Source: Chloroflexota bacterium (GTDB taxonomy: Bacteria; Chloroflexota; Anaerolineae; J102). From it: a DNA stretch of 64,000 nucleotides. The position numbers and the translations under genes were made by a program. Location: the NCBI GenBank assembly GCA_029782215.1, contig JAKOVD010000098.1:186001-250000 (forward strand), read 5' to 3'. The first letter of the stretch is position 1. Each line of letters opens with the position of its first letter. Shown here piece by piece: positions 7,675-14,618 of the stretch. Below the pieces are notes generated by a model that ran no database searches, was not told the DNA's origin, and saw only the letters and a program-made list of their open reading frames with translations.

Positions 7675-9677
7675 TCAGTCTTCGTCCTCATCAACCTGAT
7701 AGGGGACGTCGGTGACAACCATGCCCGGCTGGTTCAGCAGCGCTTCGCGCAGAACGGTAGCGGCGTTGGTGTGAAGGAAGTTCTGCCAACGCCGTGCAGG
7801 CACGAACTGGGGCACCACGATGGTGATGGTCTCATTCGGTTGGCGGCGGGCATAGATATCCTCGATGTATTGTACCAGCGGTTCAACCAGAAGCCGGTAA
7901 GGCGAATCCAGTATGACCAGGCGAACCCCGTTGCCCCAGTTCTGCCACTTCGCCCGCACCCGCTGCGCCTCTTCGGGATCAATGGAAACGTGTACTGCCG
8001 TGATGTCATTTGAGAGAACGCGCGCATAGCGCAGCGCGGCCAGGGAGCCGCGATGGACGCCGCTCAAGGGCATGATCACCCGGTGGCGAGTGGTGGGCGG
8101 TGCGTCGCCATGCTGGTCGAGCGAGAGGCTTTGCGCCAGGCTGCGGTAGTGCCGGTGGATCTTCAGGAGGCCGACGACAAGGGCGGGAATGATAATCAAG
8201 ACCACCCAGGCGCCGTCACGGAATTTGACCACAGCGAAGACCATGACCACCACGGCCGTGCAGACGGCGCCAAATGAGTTGACCGCCAGCTTGATGCGCC
8301 ACCTGGCGTCATGATGCAGGGTGGAGCCGCTCTCCTTGCGCACCTCTCCCCGCGGAAGTTGGCCGCACTTGCGCCAGCGCCGGGCCATGCCTGTCTGTGA
8401 CAGGGTGAATGACAGGAAGACGCCGATCGCATACAGGGGAATGAGACCCGTGACACTGGCCTGGAAGATGACAATGAGCAGTGACGCGACCGCCGCTAAG
8501 GCCACGATGCCGGTCGAGTAGACCAGGCGGCTGCCGCGAAACGCCATCTGCCGCGGCAGGAAACCATCCTGGGCCAGCATCGCCGCCAACCAGGGGAAGC
8601 CGGCGAAAGCGGTGTTGGCCGCCATCACCAGGATGACCGTGGTGGCTGTAATGGTCGCCAGGTAAAGTACGTTGCGACCGCCAAAGACCGTCCGGGCAAG
8701 CTGGGAGATGACGGTCTCAGTTTCCGAGTGAACAGCTCCCACCGGGCCCACCAGGAAGCTAATGCCGAGGAACAGGACGCCCAGGATCAAGGACATGACC
8801 AGGAGCGTCACGCCGGCGTTGCGGCTGCGAGGTTCCTTGAAGGCCGTGATGCCATTCGAAATCGCCTCGACCCCTGTGAGGGCTGTCGTACCGCTCGCAA
8901 AAGCATGAAGGATCAGAAAGGGCGTGACGGCCATCAGCCCGGCTGTCGCCAACTCCAGGTGCGGCGGGTCGGGAACCGTGCCCAGGCTGCCGGCAACGTA
9001 GCGCGTCAGACCAAGGCCCACCGTCAGAGCCATCATAATCAGGAAGAAGTAGCTCGGGAAGGCGAACATGGTGCCTGACTACCTGATGCCGCGCAGGTTC
9101 ATCACCATGATGAAGAGCACGAGGACGACCGCAATCCCGGCGCGGTAGGGGAACAGGGGGGGAGGGCGGACGTCATCTGCGCGACGCCGGAGGAGACCGA
9201 GACGGCGACGGTCAGCGTGTAGTCGGTGAGGAGTGCGGCTCCGGCGACGAGCGCAGGCAGCTCGCCAAGATTGTCGCGGGAAACGATGTAGGCGCCGCCC
9301 CCACCGGGATAAGCGTGGATGGTCTGCTCGTAGGAGACTGTAACGATGGCGAGCAGCACAACGATCGCGATCGCGATGGGGAAGACATAACCGAAAGCCA
9401 GGGTCCCGGCCACGGCCAGGATGACCATGATCTCCTGGGTGGCGTACGCGGTCGACGAGAGGGCGTCCGAGGCAAACACCGCCAGTCCCACCAGCTTGCG
9501 AATCGTCTGGTGAGGCGCATCTGCCGTCGGCAGGGGACGGCCGATGAGCATGGTGCGCCAGGTGCGCGGTGGTTTGCCAAGCGCTTCCCGCACAAACACC
9601 CGAGGCCCATGAACATCCTGCCGCGTGTCGCCGACAATGTGCCTCTGGCTGTGTGTTGAAACGTCTTGTGAAGACAT
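7675..9677 (-). pseudogene. Second KimA-like transporter, broken by a frameshift and an in-frame stop
   Basis: This is a paralogue of the downstream KimA-like gene. The first part (9677 to about 9160) reads through ASDALSSTAYATQE, YPGGGGAYIVSRDNLGE and LLTDYTLTVAVS, then loses frame at a run of seven G on the plus strand (9156-9162). An eighth base would restore the frame to LFPYRAGIAVV. Continuing in the corrected frame, NLRGIR is followed by TAG at 9079-9081, where the paralogue has Lys-Glu. The rest, MFAFPSYFFL onward, is intact to 7675, including the cytoplasmic UspA-like tail. Two independent lesions argue for a real pseudogene, though a homopolymer error is possible for the first. Translation could restart at 9069, but this would lack the first five membrane segments. 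Confidence 0.8.
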
Positions 9678-9733
9678 GACCTGATGAGCGATGCTAAGAC
9701 CAGGAATCCGGTGGTTTTAAGGAGAGGACGGCA

Positions 9734-9752
9734 AGCATTCTAAGCGAATGCT
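9734..9752. other. Short inverted repeat upstream of the broken transporter
   Basis: AGCATTC (9734-9740), loop TAAGC, GAATGCT (9746-9752): a perfect 7-bp stem in the 225-bp gap between the divergent transporter and SDR genes. It could be an operator or a leader hairpin of the transporter mRNA. No T-run marks it as a terminator. Confidence 0.35.
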
Positions 9753-9801
9753 CATCCGTGCGGCAAAACCCATGCGGATTGGCTTGGCTGTGGGTGACCC
9801 G

Positions 9802-9810
9802 TGCTAGAAT
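9802..9810 (+). promoter_or_regulatory. Extended -10 promoter for the SDR gene
   Basis: TGC-TAGAAT gives the extended -10 pattern (TGN plus a 5/6 hexamer). A TTGGCT lies upstream at 9784-9789, but with only 15 bp of spacing. The expected start is near 9817, leaving a leader of about 85 nt. Confidence 0.4.
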
Positions 9811-9902
9811 GGCTTCTGATGCTGTCCAGGCGCGTGAACGTCTGGCGAGTGGTCATCCAGGATGACAGAGCACACCAACAGATGAAGGAACCCGATCGAG
9901 AT

Positions 9903-10721
9903 ATGAAGACCGTGATCATCACCGGCAGCACGCGCGGCATAGGCCATAGTCTGGCCGAGGCCTTTCTCGCCAGGGGCTGCAACGTCGTTGTGACGGGCCG
10001 CAGTCAGAAGAACGTCGACGCCGCCGTGGCAGGCCTCGGCGCAAGCTACGGGCCACAGCGCGTCCATGGGGCGGCATGTGACGTCACCTCGCCTGAGCAG
10101 GTCGAGGCGCTCTGGCAGGCGGCCGCAACGCGTTTCGGGCAGGTCGAAGTCTGGATCAGCAACGCCGGCATGGGGCACCGCACCTCCCCACTGTGGGAGC
10201 TGGCCCCGGAAACGGTGGCCGCAGTCGTGGAAACCAACATCATTGGCGTCGCCAACTGCGCCCGCACGGCGATCCCCCGTTTTGCCGCCCAGGGCCACGG
10301 CCAGCTCTACAACATGGAAGGGTTTGGGTCCGATCTGAGCGTCCGCCACGGGCTCGGCGTCTACGCCGCCAGCAAGGCGGCTGTACGCTCGCTGACGCTC
10401 ACGCTGGTCAAGGAAACCGCGGGCATGCCCGTGCAGATCGGCGCACTCAGTCCTGGCATGGTGGTGACCGATCTGCTTCTGGACCCGGTCAAGGATGATC
10501 CCGAGATGAAGGCGCAGTTGATCCGCGTGACCAATATCCTGGGTGAGCGTCCGGAGACGGTGGCGCCCTGGCTGGCGGCGCGCGTGCTGGCCAACACGAA
10601 GAGCGGCGTCCGCATCTCGTGGCTGACGACGCCGAAGATTATCTGGAAGTTCGCCACTGCCCCCTTCCGCAAACGCGACCTGTTCGCCGATCTGGACGGG
10701 TCAACGCCGGCGGCCCGCTAG
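9903..10721 (+). CDS. Short-chain dehydrogenase/reductase resembling chlorophyll(ide) b reductase NYC1/NOL
   Basis: 272 residues from ATG 9903. The nucleotide motif TGSTRGIG lies near residues 7-14, NAG at about 85-87, and the active-site YAASK at about residue 155. The block LYNMEGFGS replaces the usual serine strand, and LSPGMVVTDLL follows; both resemble the NYC1/NOL subgroup and its non-photosynthetic bacterial relatives. The substrate cannot be named from sequence. An upstream ATG at 9882 is possible; 9903 was chosen because the fold begins there. Its TAG stop shares a CTAG palindrome with the convergent hydrolase gene. Confidence 0.85.
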   Translation: MKTVIITGSTRGIGHSLAEAFLARGCNVVVTGRSQKNVDAAVAGLGASYGPQRVHGAACDVTSPEQVEALWQAAATRFGQVEVWISNAGMGHRTSPLWELAPETVAAVVETNIIGVANCARTAIPRFAAQGHGQLYNMEGFGSDLSVRHGLGVYAASKAAVRSLTLTLVKETAGMPVQIGALSPGMVVTDLLLDPVKDDPEMKAQLIRVTNILGERPETVAPWLAARVLANTKSGVRISWLTTPKIIWKFATAPFRKRDLFADLDGSTPAAR

Positions 10722-11563
10722 TCCAGAAAGCTTCGCAGAACCTGCGCGAACAGGGGCGCCTCTTCGGTAAAAGGGTAGTGCCCGCTGCGCTCGAAGACGT
10801 GGAGCTGCGCCCCACGGACGCCCTCCACTAGCTCCTGGCTGCATGGCACCGGGGCCTGAGGGTCGTGACGCCCCACGCAGACGAGCGTTGGCGATGCGAT
10901 CTCACCCAGGCGCGACCGGTAATCCAGCGTGCGTGCAGTGCGCGGCCAGGTGTCGCGCCGAGGCGCGGGGAGGCGCCGGTCGCCGGGGGCGATGACCACC
11001 GCAGGCGCCTGCCGGGAGTCGGCATAGGACGCCTTTGCCAGCAGGTGCTGAAGCTGCTTGTGGACCGCCAGGTTCCCATGTCCCAGGCTGAGGCGAAGCC
11101 CCAGCCACATGAAGCGCCAGCGATCAATACCCGTCAGCCATCTCCCCCAGGGCATACCGCGACCGCGGGCGATGGCAGGGCCGCCGGAGAGCGTCCCCAC
11201 CAGGACGAGCCGCGAGACGAGGGAAGGGTGGGCGAGGGCGAAGGCGAGGGCACAAAGCCCGCCCATACTGTGCCCCACCACGTCTAGGGGAACGGGCGCG
11301 CCCAATGTCTGGAGCGCATCAGCGGCGCAATCCACCATTTCGTCCATGCTCATCCGCGGCAGGCGCGTGGAGCGGAAGGCGCCCGGCGGATCGAAGCTGA
11401 ACACGCGCAGGCCCACCTGCAGCAATAGCGCAGGCAGAGGCGCCGGAAAGGGCACGCCAAAGCCATGTGGATACGGCATGAAAAGCACCGGCGCCCCGGC
11501 GCCGGCGGCGTACAGGGCCAGGCCGTCGACGATGGCTACCGGTTCATAGGGGACAGCGTCCAT
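10718..11563 (-). CDS. Alpha/beta hydrolase
   Basis: 281 residues. The nucleophile elbow GHSMGG is at about residue 97. FSFDPPGAF matches the HGxPG-like oxyanion strand, GRHDPQAPV holds the acid Asp, and the final SGHYPF holds the catalytic histidine. This is the hydrolase/proline-iminopeptidase-like branch; the substrate is unknown. The stop overlaps the convergent SDR stop (CTAG at 10718-10721). It lies 12 bp downstream of the M24 peptidase on the same strand, so the two probably form an operon. Confidence 0.85.
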   Translation of the reverse strand: MDAVPYEPVAIVDGLALYAAGAGAPVLFMPYPHGFGVPFPAPLPALLLQVGLRVFSFDPPGAFRSTRLPRMSMDEMVDCAADALQTLGAPVPLDVVGHSMGGLCALAFALAHPSLVSRLVLVGTLSGGPAIARGRGMPWGRWLTGIDRWRFMWLGLRLSLGHGNLAVHKQLQHLLAKASYADSRQAPAVVIAPGDRRLPAPRRDTWPRTARTLDYRSRLGEIASPTLVCVGRHDPQAPVPCSQELVEGVRGAQLHVFERSGHYPFTEEAPLFAQVLRSFLD

Positions 11564-11575
11564 GCCGGCGCCGCC

Positions 11576-12766
11576 CTAAACATCCATGAGAATCAACTCA
11601 TGTTGAAGCGGCAGCGTGGTCACCTCGGCCCGGTCGCCGTGAATGAAGACGTTGATCTCAGAACGAATCCCGAACTCAGGCAGGTAGATGCCGGGTTCGA
11701 TGGTGAAGCCGGTGGCAGGAATCAGGGTGCGGGTGTCGCGCGTCTCCAGATTGTCCATGTTGGCACCGGAGCCGTGGATGCTGGTGTCCAGGCTGTGCCC
11801 GGTGCGGTGGAAAAAGAAGTCGCCGTAGCCAGCGCCGGCAATGACCCCGCGGGCGGCGTCGTCCACCTCCCAACCGGCCACGGTCTGGCCCGCGGCGATG
11901 CGCTGGCTGATCAAGGCCACAGCGGCATCGCGTGCCCTGAAGACCACCTGCGCTACCTCACGAAGGCGCGCCGGCGGCTCGGCGCCGGCAAAGCCCGTCC
12001 AGGTAATGTCGGCAAACACGGAATCCGGGTCGCTGGCCACGCGGCCCCACAGGTCGATCAGGAGCAGATCGCCGCGGCGGACGGGAGTGGGCCGTTCGGG
12101 GATGGGGGCGTAGTGGGGATCGCCGGCGTGGGCGTTGACACCCACGATGGGAGGGTGGTCCGGGTCGATGCCGGCGGCAGCGAAGCGGTCCAGCAGCAGG
12201 TTCTGGATGTCGACCTCGGTGACGGGGAGGTCGCGGCGCAGGCGCTCCGCCACGTAGGCGAACGCTTCATCCTTGACCGCCATACACACAGCCGCCGCCT
12301 GGCGGTGACTTGCGAGCTGAGCCGGCGTCCAGACGGCGTAGACCGCCTGCACCAGGTTCGCCGAAGGGCGCAGCTCATAGCCCAGGCCGCGCAGCAGCTC
12401 GGCCGTCCCGGCGTCGACGTAGGACGTGTAGGGGATGCTGCACTCCGGGCTGTACTCGCAGGCGATCGGCGCCGGGCCTCCGGTCAGGGTGAGAAGCGCC
12501 TGGGTGAAGGAGGGCCAGGAGCTGTAGGTCTCGATGCGTTCGGGTCGGCCGGCGAAGCTGCCCTTTTCGATGGCATGCACCATCCAGGCCGGATCGCCGC
12601 TGGCAGGAATCCAAAACGCCCAACGCCGGGTCAGCAGGCCCTGAGGCGGCAGCGGCGCCAGCCGTTTGGCGATGGGATTGAGGTCGCGGAAGTTGTACAG
12701 CAGCCAGCCGGCCAGGTGATCCCGGCGCAGCAGCTCCTGGATGCGGGCAAGGCGGTCAGGGGTCAT
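11576..12766 (-). CDS. M24-family metallopeptidase (Xaa-Pro aminopeptidase-like)
   Basis: 396 residues. A creatinase-like N-terminal domain (about 1-165) is followed by the pita-bread M24 domain. The five metal ligands are visible: Asp in LLIDLWGR, Asp in ADITWTG, His in HRTGHSLDT, Glu in TIEPGIYL and Glu in IRSEINVF. An active dimetal aminopeptidase or prolidase is therefore likely; exact specificity is not. It is divergent from the nitroreductase across a 221-bp gap, and is followed by the alpha/beta hydrolase. Confidence 0.9.
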   Translation of the reverse strand: MTPDRLARIQELLRRDHLAGWLLYNFRDLNPIAKRLAPLPPQGLLTRRWAFWIPASGDPAWMVHAIEKGSFAGRPERIETYSSWPSFTQALLTLTGGPAPIACEYSPECSIPYTSYVDAGTAELLRGLGYELRPSANLVQAVYAVWTPAQLASHRQAAAVCMAVKDEAFAYVAERLRRDLPVTEVDIQNLLLDRFAAAGIDPDHPPIVGVNAHAGDPHYAPIPERPTPVRRGDLLLIDLWGRVASDPDSVFADITWTGFAGAEPPARLREVAQVVFRARDAAVALISQRIAAGQTVAGWEVDDAARGVIAGAGYGDFFFHRTGHSLDTSIHGSGANMDNLETRDTRTLIPATGFTIEPGIYLPEFGIRSEINVFIHGDRAEVTTLPLQHELILMDV

Positions 12767-12778
12767 GGGTGCCTAATT

Positions 12779-12978
12779 CGTGATGCGTCATGCGTGAAGG
12801 CGCGGTGGCGGGAGACGTGAGGACGGGAAGCGGGTGGGGTGGTGGGCGGGAACTCGGGTGATGATACGGTAGGCAGGGCGAAAAGGGGAAGCTTGGCGTT
12901 TCCCATTGGGTGCCGTATGATCCGCAGCGGGCAGCAGGCAGCAGGCAGCCATCCACGCATTACGCAGCACGCATCACG
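12779..12978. repeat. Imperfect inverted repeats in the divergent peptidase/nitroreductase gap
   Basis: CGTGATGCGT at 12779-12788 is exactly complementary to ACGCATCACG at 12969-12978. Both are embedded in longer low-complexity strings built from GCGT/ACGC words (12779-12797 and 12954-12978). A short direct repeat of GCAGCAG lies at 12926-12948. It looks like a remnant of a dispersed intergenic repeat. Confidence 0.45.
12893..12921 (+). promoter_or_regulatory. Promoter for the nitroreductase gene
   Basis: TTGGCG (12893-12898), a 17-bp spacer and TATGAT (12916-12921). The expected start is near 12928, about 60 nt before the ATG at 12988. The same TTGGC-N17/18-TATGAT pattern recurs upstream of the gene at 26339. 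Confidence 0.55.
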
Positions 12979-12987
12979 TCATCACCC

Positions 12988-13500
12988 ATGAACGTTTACG
13001 AAGCCATCCGCACCAAACGCTCCCTCCGCCAGTTCAGCCAGCGGGCAGTGGCGGCTGAGGACCTGACCGTGATTCTGAATGCCGGACGCCTGGCGGGCAG
13101 CTCGAAGAATTCGCAGCCGTGGCATTTCATTGTCGTGCAGGACCGGCCGCGCCTGGCCGATCTCGGCCAGTGCGGGCCGTGGGCGGGACATCTGGCGGGG
13201 GCGGCGGTGGGCGTGGCCCTGGTGACCGGGGATTGGCGCGAGCGCTGGCCGGTAGCGTTTGACCTGGGGCTGGCGGCTGAGAACATGATGCTGGCTGCCC
13301 ATGAGCTGGGCATTGGCTCGGTCATGGCCAACATCTACGAGATGGAACGCGCGCACGCGCTGCTGGGCCTGCCGGCGGAGCTGATGTGCTATGCCGCCAT
13401 CTCGTTCGGGTACCCGCTGGAGCCGGAGGCGCTGGCCCGCCCGCCGCGCAAGGGAGGGAGGCGAGCCCTGGACGAGGTCGTGCACTGGGAGGTCTGGTAG
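12988..13500 (+). CDS. Nitroreductase family protein
   Basis: 170 residues from ATG 12988. The frame is open upstream, but that part is repeat-rich and precedes the family's usual start MNVYEAIRTKRSLRQF. The FMN-binding pattern is present: R-x-S-x-R near the N-terminus, GSSKNSQPWHFI, and GIGSVMANIYE toward the end. Nitroreductase-fold flavoproteins use NAD(P)H to reduce nitro, quinone or other acceptors; the substrate is unknown. It lies 3 bp ahead of the 2-hydroxyacid dehydrogenase, so the two are co-transcribed. Confidence 0.9.
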   Translation: MNVYEAIRTKRSLRQFSQRAVAAEDLTVILNAGRLAGSSKNSQPWHFIVVQDRPRLADLGQCGPWAGHLAGAAVGVALVTGDWRERWPVAFDLGLAAENMMLAAHELGIGSVMANIYEMERAHALLGLPAELMCYAAISFGYPLEPEALARPPRKGGRRALDEVVHWEVW

Positions 13501-13503
13501 GCG

Positions 13504-14484
13504 ATGGCGAAGGAACATCCCCTGGTAGCGGTGACGCGCCGGCTGCCGGAACCGGCGATGAGGCGGCTGCAGGAGGCTGACTTGGTGCTGCGGGTGTGGC
13601 CGGAATCGGCTCCTCCCCCGCCCGGCGACCTGGCGGCGTTGGCAGCCGGCTGCCATGGCATTCTCTGTCTGCTGACCGACCGGATCGACGCCGCCTTCCT
13701 GGACGCGGCCGGGCCTTCGCTGCGCGTGGTCAGCCAAATGGCCGTGGGGGTGGACAACATTGACCTGGCGGCATGCACCGCCCGCGGCATCCCCGTCGGC
13801 CACACGCCCGGCGTGCTCACGGAGGCAACCGCCGACCTGACTCTGGCCCTGATGCTGGCGACGGCGCGGCGCCTGGTGGCGGCGGCGGCGGATGTGAAGG
13901 CCGGCAAGTGGACGACCTGGGACCCCCTGGGCTGGGTGGGACCCGATCTGCACAGCAGCACCGTGGGCATCGTCGGCCTGGGGCGTATCGGCGCCGCCGT
14001 GGCCCGCCGCCTGTCTGGGTTCGGCGTCGAGGTCTTGTACCACAACCGGCGCCCCAGCCTGATGGCGGAGGAGCTTGGCGCAGCCTATGTATCCTTTGAC
14101 GAGCTGCTGCGCCGCAGCGATTTTGTCACCCTGCACTGTCCGTACACGAGCGCTACGCACCACCTCGTCAATGCCGAGACCCTGGCGCTTATGAAGCCAT
14201 CTGCCATCCTGGTCAACACCTCCCGCGGGGGCGTGGTGGACCAGGAAGCGCTGTGCGCGGCCCTCGCGGCCGGGAAGATCGCCGGCGCCGGCCTGGACGT
14301 CACCACACCGGAGCCGCTGCCGGCGGACCATCCGCTGCTCACCTTGCCCAACGTGGTCGTACTGCCGCACATCGGCAGCGCCAGTCTGCCGACGCGTCTG
14401 TTGATGGCGAACATGGCAGTCGACAATCTCCTGGTGGGGTTGGAAGGCGGGCGCTTGCCGCACTGCGCCAACCCCATGCCATAG
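13504..14484 (+). CDS. D-2-hydroxyacid dehydrogenase (glyoxylate/hydroxypyruvate reductase-like)
   Basis: 326 residues. The NAD(P) motif GLGRIG is at about residue 160. The catalytic set is present: Arg in NTSRGGVVD, Glu in TTPEPLPADHP and His in LPHIGSA. NRRPS after strand 2 suggests NADP preference, as in GRHPR-type enzymes. It probably reduces glyoxylate or hydroxypyruvate to glycolate or D-glycerate. It starts 3 bp after the nitroreductase stop; alaS follows after its own promoter. Confidence 0.9.
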   Translation: MAKEHPLVAVTRRLPEPAMRRLQEADLVLRVWPESAPPPPGDLAALAAGCHGILCLLTDRIDAAFLDAAGPSLRVVSQMAVGVDNIDLAACTARGIPVGHTPGVLTEATADLTLALMLATARRLVAAAADVKAGKWTTWDPLGWVGPDLHSSTVGIVGLGRIGAAVARRLSGFGVEVLYHNRRPSLMAEELGAAYVSFDELLRRSDFVTLHCPYTSATHHLVNAETLALMKPSAILVNTSRGGVVDQEALCAALAAGKIAGAGLDVTTPEPLPADHPLLTLPNVVVLPHIGSASLPTRLLMANMAVDNLLVGLEGGRLPHCANPMP

Positions 14485-14515
14485 ACGTTCGTGTCGCACG
14501 TGGCCGGCTGGTTTC

Positions 14516-14545
14516 TTGACCGGGGCGCGGCGCAGCCGCTAAAAT
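14516..14545 (+). promoter_or_regulatory. Promoter of alaS
   Basis: TTGACC (14516-14521), an 18-bp spacer and TAAAAT (14540-14545). Initiation is expected near 14552. The leader then contains the hairpin at 14572-14595. Confidence 0.65.
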
Positions 14546-14571
14546 AGGGCGTTATGCCATGATTGTCTGTT

Positions 14572-14595
14572 CAGCCCTGCCAAATGGCGGGGCTG
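14572..14595 (+). other. Leader hairpin upstream of alaS, possible attenuator
   Basis: CAGCCCTGCC (14572-14581), loop AAAT, GGCGGGGCTG (14586-14595): a 10-bp stem with one T-G wobble, followed by ATTTTGTG. It lies between the promoter and the probable start codon, so it can act as an intrinsic terminator or attenuator for the tRNA synthetase mRNA. The T-run is short. Confidence 0.5.
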
Positions 14596-14618
14596 ATTTT
14601 GTGCAGGCCCAGTTTCCT

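Noticed and set aside
9678-9850. c-di-AMP (ydaO/kimA) riboswitch upstream of the KimA-like genes
   Set aside because: No conserved ydaO core was recognised in the minus-strand leader; only a 7-bp hairpin was found.
10718-10721. Shared CTAG of two convergent stop codons as a functional site
   Set aside because: CTAG is a palindrome and an overlap of convergent TAG stops is a simple packing effect.
14559-14618. 22-residue N-terminal extension of AlaS
   Set aside because: It is encoded by the leader hairpin, and family members start at the TSEQIREAF region.
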